Shown here: in pieces, positions 36,850 to 46,754 of the stretch
Numbering within the stretch: position 1 is the first letter of the stretch
Layout: every line of letters starts with the position of its first letter
Assembly: GCF_000330885.1 (NCBI RefSeq)
Contig: NC_020059.1
Coordinates: 1,291,001-1,355,000, forward strand
Direction: 5' to 3'
Source of the DNA: Rhizobium tropici CIAT 899
GTDB lineage: Bacteria; Pseudomonadota; Alphaproteobacteria; Rhizobiales; Rhizobiaceae
Length of the DNA stretch: 64,000 nt
Made by a program: the position numbers and the translations under genes
The notes under the pieces: generated by a model
The model's database searches: none
What the model saw: the letters and a program-made list of their open reading frames with translations, nothing else
What the model was told of the DNA's origin: nothing

Positions 36850-37332
36850 CTACGCAAGTGTCTTTTCCATACGAAAATTCGACAATATCTGGCCGCGCTT
36901 TTCCACCTGCTGCGCGGTCAGGACGATAAAGCCTCTGCTCTCGAAGAAGGGGCGGGCGGTCAGGCTTGCTTCGGTGAAAATCCGTTGCAAGCCCTGTTCG
37001 CGAGCGGCTCTTTCGACCGTCTCTAGTAAAAGGCTGGCGACGCCCTTTCCCTGATAATCCGGCGAAACGAACATCATATCCAGGCAGCCATCCGATTTTA
37101 GGTCGGTAAAGCCGATGGGTGTAGAACCATCGACAGCAAGCCAGGTCGGCCGGCTTGCCCGATACTGCGCCCAAACTTCGGCATCATCGATCTTTGCCCA
37201 GGCGGCAACCTGCTCCGGACTGTAGTCTTTCGATGCGACCTCACGAACAGCCCGCAGGAAAATCTCGATCGTGGCTCGGGCGTCGTTTGGTTCGTAGCGT
37301 TTGACAGAAAACCTTTTCTGCGAAACCGGCAC
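36850..37332 (-). CDS. GNAT family N-acetyltransferase
   Basis: A 160-residue acetyltransferase. The acetyl-CoA-binding motif A is 'LDMMFVSPDYQGKGVASLLLE' (Gln-Gly-Lys-Gly), followed by the motif B region 'QRIFTEASLTARPFFESRGF'. It resembles the ElaA/YafP-type small-molecule acetyltransferases ('YEPNDARATIEIFLRAVREV' at the start). Substrate unknown. First of three minus-strand genes between ribE and ribH; the next gene upstream starts 21 bp away, so they may be co-transcribed. Confidence 0.85.
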   Translation of the reverse strand: MPVSQKRFSVKRYEPNDARATIEIFLRAVREVASKDYSPEQVAAWAKIDDAEVWAQYRASRPTWLAVDGSTPIGFTDLKSDGCLDMMFVSPDYQGKGVASLLLETVERAAREQGLQRIFTEASLTARPFFESRGFIVLTAQQVEKRGQILSNFRMEKTLA

Positions 37333-37353
37333 GATGGTTCACCCCTGCAACGG

Positions 37354-37872
37354 CTAACGTTCGAAGATGGCGTTGGATCTGTCCTTGAGCATGAGCTCAT
37401 CGATACGTCGGAAGCCGATCTTTTCGGCAACCCGCAACGACGGTAGGTTCTCAACGTCTACGATGCAGGTCATGCGCCGTCCTGCGAACTGTTTGTCCGC
37501 CCAGGCAATGGCGGCGTTCATGGCCTCTGTTGCATAGCCCTTGCCCTGCATCGGTGGCGTGATGCCCCAGCCGGCTTCCAGTGTGCCTTCCGTCATCGGC
37601 GTCATGTCACGATGCAGGTCGAGGAATCCCACCTCGCCGATCAACCGGCCGCTTTGGCGTTCCTCCACAGCAAAGAAGCCGAAGCCGAGATGATGCCATA
37701 GGCCGGCATAGCGCAGCAGGCGGGCCCAAACCTGCTCGCGTGTCGGCATCTCGCCGCCGATGAAGCGGACGATCTCCTTGTGTTTCCAGAGCTCGAGGAA
37801 TTCGTCGAAATCATCAAGCGTATGGCCGCGCAGCAGAAGCCGGTCGGTCGTCAGTGTCGGTATATGGGTCAT
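37354..37872 (-). CDS. RimJ/RimL-type GNAT acetyltransferase
   Basis: A 172-residue protein of the RimJ/RimL subgroup: N-terminal 'IPTLTTDRLLLRGHTLDDFD', motif A 'EAGWGITPPMQGKGYATEAM', and 'DVENLPSLRVAEKIGFRRI' near the end. These acetylate protein N-termini or small amines; the target is unknown. The start at 37872 aligns with the family; upstream codons overlap the cupin gene's 3' end and are not conserved. Confidence 0.87.
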   Translation of the reverse strand: MTHIPTLTTDRLLLRGHTLDDFDEFLELWKHKEIVRFIGGEMPTREQVWARLLRYAGLWHHLGFGFFAVEERQSGRLIGEVGFLDLHRDMTPMTEGTLEAGWGITPPMQGKGYATEAMNAAIAWADKQFAGRRMTCIVDVENLPSLRVAEKIGFRRIDELMLKDRSNAIFER

Positions 37873-37909
37873 CGGATTAAATCTTTGCTGAAAATGGTTT
37901 TGGTGATGG

Positions 37910-38419
37910 TCAGTCGTTCGAGGCACCGGGCTCGCCGTCCCAGTAGTCGAGGTTGGTGGCAGCGGCGCGGCCGATGGCACGGAACGCCGTCTTGCCGTCG
38001 CTATAGGTTTTGGCCAGGAACTTGCCGGAATCGGGATATTCCACGATCTCGGTTCGAGCCTTGGTGGAAATGGCGAGGTAGGTGAGCACGCCGGGGCCGA
38101 TATTGATCAGCTGATGGGCCGTTTCCGGGCCGCCGGCCGGCGCGCCCAGTACATCGCCCTTGCTGACCGCGATGCGCTGGCCGCCGAAACGATATTCGCC
38201 TTCGCCGTCGAGAATGACGAACATCTCCTCCTCGACGTGATGATTGTGAAACGGGCAGCCGGATTTGCCCGGAGGTACTTCGTTGTAGCTGATGCCGAGC
38301 TGCTTCAGCCCGAGCTTCGCCCCGAAGGAGGTGTCGCTGCCGGCAAAGAAGCTGCCTTGCTGCCAGTGCTCCAGCTCGAGTTCGCCGACATTGACGGCGG
38401 GTGCGGATTTCTTCGTCAT
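37910..38419 (-). CDS. Cupin domain protein
   Basis: A 169-residue single-cupin protein. Motif 1 'PFHNHHVEEEMFVILDGEGE' supplies His, His and Glu metal ligands (about residues 60-79), and motif 2 '...PETAHQLINIGPG' supplies the last His. The two motifs are consistent with a metal-binding pocket, for example an isomerase or dioxygenase-like role; the substrate is unknown. The start at 38419 (MTKKSAPAVN) was selected over an upstream ATG by alignment length. First gene of the reversed block between ribE and ribH. Confidence 0.85.
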   Translation of the reverse strand: MTKKSAPAVNVGELELEHWQQGSFFAGSDTSFGAKLGLKQLGISYNEVPPGKSGCPFHNHHVEEEMFVILDGEGEYRFGGQRIAVSKGDVLGAPAGGPETAHQLINIGPGVLTYLAISTKARTEIVEYPDSGKFLAKTYSDGKTAFRAIGRAAATNLDYWDGEPGASND

Positions 38420-38616
38420 GAACCTCCCCCTTGCAGGCTTCAAATTATTATCGAAGCGGTTGCGTGTGCGGAAGCCACAATTTCCGCGGTGCGCCGATCA
38501 TTTCCAAATAGGGTCGGAATCGGCGCAGACCATTGAAAAACACTTGCCAAGCGAGGCCCGCCGTGGTTTGACCCGGCCTAACAAGGTGCCGCGCCCTCTC
38601 AAATCGCAGGTGATGT

Positions 38617-39072
38617 ATGACCAGCTCTTCCAATGCTCACATCCTTATCGTCGAAGCCCGCTTCTATGACGATATGGCCGATGCCCTGCTCGATGGCGCC
38701 AAGGCCGCTCTCGACGAGGCTGGCGCGACCTACGATATCGTGACTGTGCCCGGCGCACTGGAGATCCCGGCAGCGATTGCAATGGCGCTTGATGGGGGCG
38801 ACAATGGCAACGTTGTTTATGACGGCTACGTCGCTCTCGGCATGGTCATCCGTGGCGAGACATATCATTTCGATATCGTTGCCAATGAATCCTCGCGGGC
38901 GCTGATGGATCTGGCCGTCAGCGAATCCCTCGCGATCGGCAATGGTATCCTCACCGTCGAAAACGATGAGCAGGCATGGGCGCGTGTGCGCCGTTCGGAC
39001 AAGGACAAGGGCGGTTTTGCCGCCCGTGCGGCGCTGACCATGATCGCGCTGAAAGAGAAGTTGGGTGCATAA
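38617..39072 (+). CDS. ribH: 6,7-dimethyl-8-ribityllumazine synthase
   Basis: A 151-residue lumazine synthase. '[20 protein letters not shown]', '[12 protein letters not shown]', '[20 protein letters not shown]' (substrate and phosphate loop with catalytic His) and '[13 protein letters not shown]' are conserved. It condenses the pyrimidinedione with dihydroxybutanone phosphate, supplying RibE. Three bases before nusB, so ribH-nusB is an operon. No FMN riboswitch core was seen in the 197 bases upstream. Confidence 0.95.
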   Translation: MTSSSNAHILIVEARFYDDMADALLDGAKAALDEAGATYDIVTVPGALEIPAAIAMALDGGDNGNVVYDGYVALGMVIRGETYHFDIVANESSRALMDLAVSESLAIGNGILTVENDEQAWARVRRSDKDKGGFAARAALTMIALKEKLGA

Positions 39073-39075
39073 TAC

Positions 39076-39558
39076 ATGAGCAATCAGGATAACGAGCGAC
39101 CGGCCAAGCCCGCCAATCAGCGAGGTGCCGCACGTCTAGCGGCGGTTCAGGCGCTCTATCAGATGGATATCGGCGGAACCGGCGTTCTGGAGGTGGTGGC
39201 TGAATACGAGGCGCACCGCCTGGGGCAGGAGCTGGATGGCGAGACCTATCTGAAGGCCGATGCATCCTGGTTCCGCTCTATCGTATCAGGTGTCGTGCGT
39301 GAGCAGACGCGACTTGATCCGCTGATCGGCTCCGCGCTTCAGGACGACTGGGCACTGTCGCGTCTCGACAGCACAGTGCGCGCCATCCTGCGCGCCGGCA
39401 CCTTCGAGCTTATCGACCGCAAGGACGTGCCGGTCCCGGTCATCGTCACCGAATATGTAGAGATCGCGCATGCCTTCTTCGAGGAGGACGAGCCGAAGCT
39501 CGTGAATGCCGTGCTCGACCGAATCGCCAAGCAGATTCGCGGCGAAGCGAAGAAATAA
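39076..39558 (+). CDS. nusB: Transcription antitermination factor NusB
   Basis: A 160-residue all-helical RNA-binding factor acting with NusE at rRNA boxA sites. '[19 protein letters not shown]' at the start and '[20 protein letters not shown]' and '[20 protein letters not shown]' later are typical, ending '[10 protein letters not shown]'-like '[12 protein letters not shown]'. Follows ribH by 3 bp, a conserved bacterial pairing. Confidence 0.96.
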   Translation: MSNQDNERPAKPANQRGAARLAAVQALYQMDIGGTGVLEVVAEYEAHRLGQELDGETYLKADASWFRSIVSGVVREQTRLDPLIGSALQDDWALSRLDSTVRAILRAGTFELIDRKDVPVPVIVTEYVEIAHAFFEEDEPKLVNAVLDRIAKQIRGEAKK

Positions 39559-39648
39559 AACCGCGCCGGACGCTCGGATCACGGCATAACGCATTTTCGT
39601 TTCCTTCGTTCGCGCCTGATTTCATCTTCGAATATTCTTTTGAACCTT

Positions 39649-39669
39649 CTGCGGGTGTTTTACCCGCGG
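39649..39669. other. Hairpin in the hppA leader
   Basis: CTGCGGGT (39649-39656) pairs with ACCCGCGG (39662-39669) with one T-G wobble around GTTTT. It lies about 140 bases before the hppA ATG, in a 249-base gap after nusB. It may be the end structure of the ribH-nusB transcript (no U-tract) or a leader element. Confidence 0.4.
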
Positions 39670-39807
39670 ACGGTCTTGACGCGACGTTTTCCCGCCATCA
39701 ATCTCGCAACTGCACATCAGCCGATCTCCTGGAGGAGGGGACCGACCGTTGTTGCAGGCGGCCGGGGGAGGAGTGAACCGCCGGCTTTTTTGGAGGGAAA
39801 AAGCGAA

Positions 39808-41946
39808 ATGTCGATTCTTTTAGGAGTAATCGCATGCGGACTGCTCTCGGTGATTTACGCCGTATGGGCAACCCGGTCGGTGCTCGCTGCCGATCAGGGC
39901 AATGCCCGCATGCAGGAGATTGCCGGGTATATTCGTGAAGGAGCGCAAGCCTATCTGGCGCGCCAATATAGAACCATCGCCATCGTCGGGATCATCGTTT
40001 TCATCGCGGCCTGGCTCCTCTTGTCGGCCGAAGCCGCTTTCGGCTTCCTGATCGGCGCAATCCTCTCAGGCGCCGCAGGTTTCATCGGCATGCATGTCTC
40101 CGTGCGCGCCAATGTCCGCACTGCGCAAGCCTCGTCGCAGAGCCTGTCCGCAGGCCTCGATATCGCCTTCAAGTCGGGTGCCATCACCGGCATGCTGGTT
40201 GCAGGTCTCGCCTTGCTCGGCGTCTCCATCTACTTCTACGTGCTGACCGGTATCCTCGGTCATGAAGCCGGTTCGCGCGACGTGATTGATGCGCTCGTCG
40301 CCCTTGGTTTCGGCGCCTCGCTGATCTCGATTTTCGCCCGTCTCGGCGGCGGCATCTTCACCAAGGGTGCTGATGTCGGCGGCGACCTCGTCGGCAAGGT
40401 CGAGGCCGGCATTCCCGAAGACGATCCGCGCAATCCCGCTACCATCGCCGACAACGTCGGCGATAATGTCGGCGATTGCGCCGGTATGGCGGCCGACCTG
40501 TTCGAAACCTATGCGGTGTCCGTCGTCGCGACCATGGTTCTGGCCGCTATCTTTTTCGCCGGCACGCCGATCCTCGGTTCTGCCATGATCTATCCATTGG
40601 CGATCTGTGGCACCTGCATCATCACCTCGATCATCGGCACCTTCTTCGTGAAACTCGGTGTCAATGGCTCGATCATGGGCGCTCTCTACAAGGGCCTGAT
40701 CGCGACCGGCGTCCTGTCGATTATCGGTCTCGGTGCAGCTACTTCGCTGACCATCGGCTGGGGTTCTGTCGGCACGGTGGCCGGCTTCGACGTCACCGGG
40801 ACGAAGCTGTTCGCTTGCGGCATCGTCGGCCTGATCGTCACAGCCCTGATTGTGGTGATCACTGAATACTACACCGGCACAAACAAGCGGCCGGTCAATT
40901 CCATCGCTCAGGCGTCGGTCACCGGTCACGGCACCAACGTCATCCAGGGCCTTGCCGTCTCGCTGGAATCGACGGCACTGCCGGCGATCGTCATCGTTGG
41001 CGGCATCATCGCCACCTACCAGCTCGGAGGCCTGTTCGGCACGGGTATCGCGGTTACCGCCATGCTCGGTCTTGCCGGCATGATCGTCGCTCTCGATGCC
41101 TTCGGCCCGGTCACGGACAATGCCGGCGGTATTGCGGAAATGTCGCATCTTCCGCCGGAGGTACGCAAATCCACCGACGCACTGGATGCGGTCGGCAATA
41201 CCACCAAGGCCGTCACGAAGGGCTATGCCATCGGTTCGGCCGGCCTCGGTGCGCTCGTGCTGTTCGCGGCCTATTCGAACGACCTGCAATATTTCGCGGC
41301 TCACGGTGACAAATACCCGTACTTCGCCAACATCGGCACGATCTCGTTCGAGCTTTCGAATCCTTACGTCGTTGCCGGTCTGCTGTTCGGCGGCCTCATC
41401 CCCTATCTCTTCGGCGGTATCGCCATGACCGCCGTCGGTCGTGCCGCCGGGGCGATCGTGGAGGAAGTTCGCAAGCAGTTTCGCGAAAAGCCCGGCATCA
41501 TGCAGGGCACCGAGCGTCCCGATTACGGCCGTGCCGTCGACCTTCTGACCAAGGCCGCCATTCGGGAAATGATCATCCCGTCGCTGCTGCCGGTTCTGGC
41601 GCCGGTCGTCGTCTATTTCGGTGTCCTGCTGCTGTCCGGCTCCAAGGCTTCGGCATTTGCCGCTCTCGGTGCTTCCTTGCTCGGCGTGATCATCAACGGC
41701 CTCTTCGTCGCCATTTCGATGACGTCGGGCGGCGGTGCTTGGGACAATGCCAAGAAGAGCTTCGAGGACGGTTTCGTCGACAAGGACGGCACGCGTCACA
41801 TGAAGGGCTCGGAAGCCCACAAGGCTTCAGTCACGGGTGACACCGTGGGTGATCCCTACAAGGATACGGCAGGCCCGGCAGTCAATCCGGCGATCAAGAT
41901 CACGAATATCGTGGCTCTGCTTCTGCTCGCCATTCTCGCCGGCTAA
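39808..41946 (+). CDS. hppA: Membrane-bound proton-translocating pyrophosphatase
   Basis: A 712-residue, roughly 16-helix pump that couples PPi hydrolysis to H+ export. The catalytic acidic loop '[20 protein letters not shown]' and '[20 protein letters not shown]' is intact, with a second at '[17 protein letters not shown]' and a last '[18 protein letters not shown]'. K467 in '[11 protein letters not shown]' is the lysine that marks the K+-independent class. The start at 39808 follows TGGAGGGAAAAAGCGAA and gives the family N-terminus. A strong terminator follows. Confidence 0.96.
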   Translation: MSILLGVIACGLLSVIYAVWATRSVLAADQGNARMQEIAGYIREGAQAYLARQYRTIAIVGIIVFIAAWLLLSAEAAFGFLIGAILSGAAGFIGMHVSVRANVRTAQASSQSLSAGLDIAFKSGAITGMLVAGLALLGVSIYFYVLTGILGHEAGSRDVIDALVALGFGASLISIFARLGGGIFTKGADVGGDLVGKVEAGIPEDDPRNPATIADNVGDNVGDCAGMAADLFETYAVSVVATMVLAAIFFAGTPILGSAMIYPLAICGTCIITSIIGTFFVKLGVNGSIMGALYKGLIATGVLSIIGLGAATSLTIGWGSVGTVAGFDVTGTKLFACGIVGLIVTALIVVITEYYTGTNKRPVNSIAQASVTGHGTNVIQGLAVSLESTALPAIVIVGGIIATYQLGGLFGTGIAVTAMLGLAGMIVALDAFGPVTDNAGGIAEMSHLPPEVRKSTDALDAVGNTTKAVTKGYAIGSAGLGALVLFAAYSNDLQYFAAHGDKYPYFANIGTISFELSNPYVVAGLLFGGLIPYLFGGIAMTAVGRAAGAIVEEVRKQFREKPGIMQGTERPDYGRAVDLLTKAAIREMIIPSLLPVLAPVVVYFGVLLLSGSKASAFAALGASLLGVIINGLFVAISMTSGGGAWDNAKKSFEDGFVDKDGTRHMKGSEAHKASVTGDTVGDPYKDTAGPAVNPAIKITNIVALLLLAILAG

Positions 41947-41964
41947 GCAAACGGAATGCAAAAG

Positions 41965-41998
41965 AAAACCCGCGAGACGCCATGCCTCGCGGGTTTTT
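41965..41998. terminator. Terminator between hppA and bamE
   Basis: CCCGCGAG (41969-41976) pairs with CTCGCGGG (41986-41993), with AAAA before and TTTTT after, so it can serve both convergent genes. Confidence 0.9.
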
Positions 41999-42018
41999 CG
42001 TAGAAACGGTATCCCGGC

Positions 42019-42528
42019 TTACTGGCCCGGGTTGAGGTTGTTGAGGAAGTTCCTCGCGCCGTTGACGCCGCTGCCGCTGCCCTGGAGGATCTGCTGCAGG
42101 AAGGTGATGTCGCGGCCGCCAGTCGGGGTCGTGCGGCTGATCATGTCGAAGACCCTGCCGTCCTTCAGCGTATAGTTAGCTTCCTGCTTCACCACGCCGT
42201 CCTTGTCGAAATAGATCGCAAGAATGTTCTGGTCGACCAGCTTTGGCTTCATGAAGGCGGCGGCACGCGTGCGCTTCTGGGAGATATAATAGAAGACTTC
42301 GCCGTCAAAGGTCGCTGTGGTCGAGGGCGTACCGAGCGAAAGCAGAACCTGCTCGCGGCTCGAACCGACCGGCGCAAGCGCCAGCGACTGCGGATCGAAG
42401 ATGTAGCCGTTGTTCATGACCTCGCTGGTCTTGCAACCGGAAAGGCCCATGGTCGCAATCACCAGGGCGATGGCGGCAGTGCTGCTGAAAGTAATGTCAG
42501 ACTTGAAATACCGTCTGGTCAACGACAT
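42019..42528 (-). CDS. bamE: Outer membrane protein assembly factor BamE (SmpA/OmlA lipoprotein)
   Basis: A 169-residue lipoprotein with lipobox 'GLSGC' (lipidated Cys 32) after a long basic N-terminus. The domain 'QSLALAPVGSSREQVLLSLGTPS' and 'GEVFYYISQKRTRAA' is the BamE beta-alpha-beta fold. It stabilises the BamA-BamD complex in the outer membrane. The C-terminal ~40 residues ('GGRDITFLQQILQGSG') are typical of alphaproteobacterial versions. Divergent from the ubiquinol-cytochrome c chaperone gene. Confidence 0.9.
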   Translation of the reverse strand: MSLTRRYFKSDITFSSTAAIALVIATMGLSGCKTSEVMNNGYIFDPQSLALAPVGSSREQVLLSLGTPSTTATFDGEVFYYISQKRTRAAAFMKPKLVDQNILAIYFDKDGVVKQEANYTLKDGRVFDMISRTTPTGGRDITFLQQILQGSGSGVNGARNFLNNLNPGQ

Positions 42529-42808
42529 CTCATCTCCCCTAATGAATCAATCCGATGGCCGGACGGCCAGTATGACCTTGCTGTACACATCATTGTGTCC
42601 TTTCCGCGATGGCAAAAGGCACAATCATGTTGTTCGGCACTCTTCGTCACCGATCATGCACAACGTGACGACGGTAAGGGCTGGAGCCTCGAAGCGGGCA
42701 CAAACGGCATTGCAATTCGCGCCTGCTTCGGTAAACCAGCTTTTGCGTGGATGCAACAAGGCCAAGCAAAAACGGGGCGCTCCGAGGGAGCCAATTCCGG
42801 GAATTTTC

Positions 42809-43366
42809 ATGATTTTTGGGCTCTTCCGCAAAAGAAATCACAATCAGATCATCGTCGTCAGGCAGTATGAAACCTTGACCTTCATGGCGCGGCAGCCGGT
42901 TTTTTATACCGATTACAACGTGCCGGATACGGTGATGGGGCGTTTCGAGTTACTGTCTGTCATGATGATCCTGTTCTTTCGCCGCACGCGGTCGTCGGCG
43001 ACAAGCGGTCAGGAACTGGCGCAGGAAATTGTGGATGCTTTCTTCGAGGATATCGATTATTCGATCCGCGAGCTTGGTATAGGCGACAATAGCGTGCCAA
43101 AGCGCATGAAGAAGCTGGCCGGCATGTTCTATGGACGCCTCGAAAGCTATGCGAGCGCCATGGATGTCGATGATCGCGCCGCGCTCGCCGTAGCGTTACA
43201 GCGCAACATCTATCCCAAGGCAAATGAGGCCGCGGCTTCCATGAGTGCATTGGCCGATTGGATGTTGGTCGCGGAAGCGCATCTGGCGACCGTCGCGGAA
43301 GATCAGATCGCCACGGGCTCGGCGACGCTGCCGGTGCCAGACAAAGTCGGTCAACAGGCCGGTTAG
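42809..43366 (+). CDS. Ubiquinol-cytochrome c chaperone family protein
   Basis: A 185-residue protein of the CBP3/UQCC1 family: 'FYTDYNVPDTVMGRFELLSV', 'ELAQEIVDAFFEDIDYSIRE' and 'PKRMKKLAGMFYGRLESY' are diagnostic. In mitochondria this chaperone helps cytochrome b assembly into complex III; the bacterial role is inferred. The start at 42809 (MIFGLF) was chosen because upstream frame sequence is intergenic. Followed after 9 bases by the DUF177 gene. The 280-base region upstream, shared with bamE, contains an inverted repeat TCGTCAC/GTGACGA (42644-42671). Confidence 0.87.
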   Translation: MIFGLFRKRNHNQIIVVRQYETLTFMARQPVFYTDYNVPDTVMGRFELLSVMMILFFRRTRSSATSGQELAQEIVDAFFEDIDYSIRELGIGDNSVPKRMKKLAGMFYGRLESYASAMDVDDRAALAVALQRNIYPKANEAAASMSALADWMLVAEAHLATVAEDQIATGSATLPVPDKVGQQAG

Positions 43367-43375
43367 GAGATAAAA

Positions 43376-43933
43376 ATGAAAAGACAGGACTCCGATGAAA
43401 CGCCGTTTTCCTATCCCGTGAAGGTAGGGCATATCTCGGCCAATCCGGTGGATGTGCACATCGAGGCTGATGACCGCGAACTGGTTGGCCTCGCAGCCCT
43501 TTGGGGTGTTCTCTCGGTCAGCAAGCTCGAAGCCGATCTCAAGATTTCGCGCTGGAAGCGCGACGGCGTGCGCATCAAGGGCAATGTGAAGGCAAAGATC
43601 GTTCAGGCTTGCGTTGTCACACTCGAGCCGGTCGAATCTGATATCGATGAGGACTTCGAGCACATCTTCGTGCCCGAGGATTCCAAACTGGCGCGCGCGC
43701 CTTCTGTGGATGCCGGAGAAATGATACTTGATCCCGATGGTCCGGATCTTCCGGAGACCTTCACCGGCGATACGATAGACGCTGGTGCGGCCGTTGCGGA
43801 ATTTGCCGCCCTCGCCATAGATCCTTATCCGCGCAAGCCTGGCGTCGAGTTCGAAGCGCATATTGAAGATACCGGTGAAGACGACAGAAAGCCTTCGCCC
43901 TTTGCCGTTCTGAAAGATTGGAAAAAGGAATAG
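43376..43933 (+). CDS. DUF177 (YceD) family protein
   Basis: A 185-residue acidic protein with the conserved core 'ARIKGNVKAKIVQACVVTLEP'-like segment 'VRIKGNVKAKIVQACVVTLE', followed by 'IDEDFEHIFVPE' and a terminal 'YPRKPGVEF'. In bacteria YceD is associated with 23S rRNA/ribosome biogenesis and usually sits before rpmF-plsX; in alphaproteobacteria it is next to plsX, as here. The exact function is not established. Confidence 0.88.
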   Translation: MKRQDSDETPFSYPVKVGHISANPVDVHIEADDRELVGLAALWGVLSVSKLEADLKISRWKRDGVRIKGNVKAKIVQACVVTLEPVESDIDEDFEHIFVPEDSKLARAPSVDAGEMILDPDGPDLPETFTGDTIDAGAAVAEFAALAIDPYPRKPGVEFEAHIEDTGEDDRKPSPFAVLKDWKKE

Positions 43934-44035
43934 GCCCCGGTGCCGTTCGAGCACAATTCAGTTGTCACCGGGGGAGAAAACGGTATTTTGACGCCAAATT
44001 CGCCCGTCGCGGCGGAGAAAAAGGACTAGGGACGC

Positions 44036-45082
44036 GTGATCAGAATTTCTCTTGACCTAATGGGTGGCGACTTCGGCCCTGAGGTTGTTGTTCCCGGCGC
44101 GGCCAAGGCGCTGGATAGGCATCCCGATATCACGTTCGTGATGTACGGACAGAAGGAACGCTGCGAGGCGGTCCTCGCCAAATATCCCAAGCTTCGCGAG
44201 AAATCGGTCTTTCACGAATGCGAAGTTGCCATCAGTATGGATGAGAAGCCGAGCCAAGCGCTTCGCCGCGGCCGCTACGTCTCCAGCATGTGGCGCTCGA
44301 TCGAGGCGGTAAAGACGGGTGACGCCGATGTCGTCGTATCCGCCGGAAACACCGGCGCGCTGATGGCGATGGCGAAATTCTGCCTCCGCACCATGGCCAA
44401 TATCGAACGTCCGGCAATTGCCGCGATCTGGCCGACGCTGCGCGGCGAAAGCATCGTGCTCGATGTCGGCGCCACGATCGGCGCCGATGCCCAGCAATTG
44501 CTCGATTTCGCCCTGATGGGCGGCGCCATGGCGCGCGCGCTCTTTGAGATTGAACGGCCGACGGTTGGCCTGCTGAATGTCGGCGTCGAGGAAATCAAGG
44601 GTCAGGAAGAGGTCAAGGACGCCGGGCGCCTGATCCGCGAAGCCAATCTCGAATCGCTTGAATATTACGGCTTTGTCGAAGGCGACGATATCGGCAAAGG
44701 CACCGTCGATGTCGTCGTCACCGAAGGGTTTTCCGGCAATATCGCGCTGAAGGCGGCCGAAGGCACGGCAAAGCAGATCGGCGCCTATCTGCGCGCCGCG
44801 ATGTCGCGCACGCTGCTTGCACGTATCGGCTATGTATTAGCCAAGGGCGCCTTCGATCTGCTGCGCGAGAAGCTCGATCCCAGCAAGGTCAATGGCGGCG
44901 TATTCCTCGGCCTCAACGGTATCGTCATCAAGAGCCATGGCGGAGCCAATGCAGAAGCCTTCGCAGCGGCCGTTGATGTCGGCTATGATATGGCCAAGAA
45001 TGGGCTCACGCAGAAAATCGAAAACGATTTGAAGAGATATCATGCCAAACGGCTGCCCCCTATCGGGCCGGAAGCGGCATGA
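44036..45082 (+). CDS. plsX: Phosphate acyltransferase PlsX
   Basis: A 348-residue enzyme making acyl-phosphate from acyl-ACP for phospholipid synthesis. It starts at GTG (44036) with '[20 protein letters not shown]', then '[20 protein letters not shown]', '[20 protein letters not shown]' and '[20 protein letters not shown]'. The GTG start is supported by the family N-terminus and an upstream AGGGAC. Operon with fabH, 19 bases downstream. Confidence 0.96.
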   Translation: MIRISLDLMGGDFGPEVVVPGAAKALDRHPDITFVMYGQKERCEAVLAKYPKLREKSVFHECEVAISMDEKPSQALRRGRYVSSMWRSIEAVKTGDADVVVSAGNTGALMAMAKFCLRTMANIERPAIAAIWPTLRGESIVLDVGATIGADAQQLLDFALMGGAMARALFEIERPTVGLLNVGVEEIKGQEEVKDAGRLIREANLESLEYYGFVEGDDIGKGTVDVVVTEGFSGNIALKAAEGTAKQIGAYLRAAMSRTLLARIGYVLAKGAFDLLREKLDPSKVNGGVFLGLNGIVIKSHGGANAEAFAAAVDVGYDMAKNGLTQKIENDLKRYHAKRLPPIGPEAA

Positions 45083-45101
45083 GAGACGGGGTACAAGCAG
45101 A

Positions 45102-46073
45102 ATGATCCGTTCAGTTGTTCGCGGTTTTGGGGCAGCGCTCCCCAAACGCGTCATGACCAATGCCGAGATGGAGCAGGTCGTCGATACCAGCGACGACTGG
45201 ATCGTCCAGCGCTCCGGCATCCGTCAGCGCTATATCGCCGGTGAAGGCGAAACTACGGCCTCGCTTGGCGAGCAGGCGGCGCGTGCTGCCCTTGCCAATG
45301 CCGGCATGACGCCGGATGATCTCGATCTGATTATCGTTGCCACTTCGACGCCGGATAATACCTTTCCCGCAACGGCGGTGAATATTCAGAACCGGCTCGG
45401 AATGCATCATGGCTTTGCCTTCGATGTCCAGGCCGTCTGCACCGGCTTCGTCTATGCCGTAACCACGGCCGACGCCTATATTCGCGGCGGGCTTGCCAAG
45501 CGCGTGCTCGTCATCGGCGCCGAGACATTTTCGCGCATTCTCAATTGGACCGACCGCACGACCTGCGTTCTCTTCGGTGACGGTGCCGGTGCGCTGATCC
45601 TGGAGGCCGGCGAGGGGACTGGCGCCAATACCGATCGCGGCGTGCTGACGGCAAGCCTGCGCTCCGACGGTTCGCACAAGGACAAGCTCTATGTCGATGG
45701 CGGCCCGTCGACGACGGGAACGGTCGGCGTTCTCCATATGGCAGGTCGCGAAGTCTTCAAGCACGCCGTCGGCATGATCACCGACGTCATCCAGGCCGCA
45801 TTCGATGCGACGGGCACCACGCCCGACGATCTCGATTGGCTCGTGCCGCATCAGGCCAATCGCCGCATCATCGATGGTTCCGCCAAGAAGCTCGGAATTG
45901 CTCCCGAGAAGGTTGTGGTCACCGTGGACCTTCACGGCAACACGTCGGCGGCGTCCATTCCACTCGCGCTTGCCGTGGCCGCCGGTGACGGACGGATCAA
46001 GAAAGGCGATCTGGTGATGCTGGAGGCCATGGGAGGCGGCTTCACCTGGGGCGCGGTCCTGCTGCGCTGGTAG
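45102..46073 (+). CDS. fabH: 3-oxoacyl-ACP synthase III (FabH)
   Basis: A 323-residue condensing enzyme that starts fatty-acid synthesis from acetyl-CoA and malonyl-ACP. The triad is intact: C113 in 'AVCTGFVYA', H250 in '[11 protein letters not shown]' and N280 in '[13 protein letters not shown]'. '[20 protein letters not shown]' is typical. The ATG at 45102 gives the normal N-terminus. Confidence 0.97.
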   Translation: MIRSVVRGFGAALPKRVMTNAEMEQVVDTSDDWIVQRSGIRQRYIAGEGETTASLGEQAARAALANAGMTPDDLDLIIVATSTPDNTFPATAVNIQNRLGMHHGFAFDVQAVCTGFVYAVTTADAYIRGGLAKRVLVIGAETFSRILNWTDRTTCVLFGDGAGALILEAGEGTGANTDRGVLTASLRSDGSHKDKLYVDGGPSTTGTVGVLHMAGREVFKHAVGMITDVIQAAFDATGTTPDDLDWLVPHQANRRIIDGSAKKLGIAPEKVVVTVDLHGNTSAASIPLALAVAAGDGRIKKGDLVMLEAMGGGFTWGAVLLRW

Positions 46074-46180
46074 CGCCGCATCTCTAAAAGCCGTTCCGAA
46101 CAAGAGCTTGACCGCTCGGCGCAACGGCAATAGTCTCGCAAAACTTGAAGAAGATTACGCAGCAAAATGGGCGGGGAGCT

Positions 46181-46519
46181 ATGACGGGCAAGACAGTGAC
46201 GCGCGCAGACCTGGCGGAGTCGGTATTCCGGAAAGTCGGTCTCTCCAGAACGGAGTCGGCGGAACTCGTCGAGACTGTGATCGATGAAATTTGCAACGCC
46301 ATCGTGCGTGGAGAAACGGTAAAGCTCTCCTCGTTCGCGACATTCCAGGTGCGCGACAAGAATGAGCGCATCGGCCGCAATCCGAAGACCGGTGAAGAAG
46401 TGCCGATTTCCCCGCGGCGTGTCATGACCTTCAAGGCGTCGAACGTTCTGAAGACCCGTATCCTGAAAGCCCATACGAGCCGTAAGGCAAAGACCAAGCC
46501 GGCAAATCCCGCCTCCTGA
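46181..46519 (+). CDS. ihfA: Integration host factor subunit alpha
   Basis: A 112-residue HU/IHF protein. '[20 protein letters not shown]', '[20 protein letters not shown]' and the beta-arm '[21 protein letters not shown]' are those of IHF-alpha, with a basic C-terminal tail '[13 protein letters not shown]'. It bends DNA in replication, recombination and transcription. The start at 46181 follows GGGGAGCT; 12 codons upstream were excluded. Typical fabH-ihfA-merR context. Confidence 0.95.
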   Translation: MTGKTVTRADLAESVFRKVGLSRTESAELVETVIDEICNAIVRGETVKLSSFATFQVRDKNERIGRNPKTGEEVPISPRRVMTFKASNVLKTRILKAHTSRKAKTKPANPAS

Positions 46520-46667
46520 TTCATCCTCGCGATTTCGATTTCGGCCGGCCAGATGCCGTGTCATGCCGTCGTTTTAGGGCGATCCGTTTGCGGATTTGTC
46601 GCAAGCTTGTGTAACGGCTGAATATCTGACTTGAATTTCCTCCGCCAAACCGTTGAAATATGGTGAG

Positions 46668-46688
46668 TCGTATCATCGAGCGATACGA
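46668..46688. promoter_or_regulatory. Inverted repeat upstream of the MerR gene
   Basis: TCGTATC (46668-46674) and GATACGA (46682-46688) are perfect inverted copies around a 7-base ATCGAGC centre, 67 bases before the merR-type start codon. The size and spacing suit a MerR-family operator or a small hairpin. Confidence 0.45.
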
Positions 46689-46754
46689 ATGCCGAAATCC
46701 GCTTATGTGTGATCCGGCTCAACGGCACCGCATGTGCAGTGTGGGAGTATGATG

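Noticed and set aside
38420..38616. FMN riboswitch upstream of ribH
   Set aside because: The conserved core sequence segments of the FMN aptamer were not found.
40066..41820. A 584-codon minus-strand frame opposite hppA
   Set aside because: Very Asp/Arg/Gly-rich, no recognisable motifs, and fully covered by the pyrophosphatase gene.
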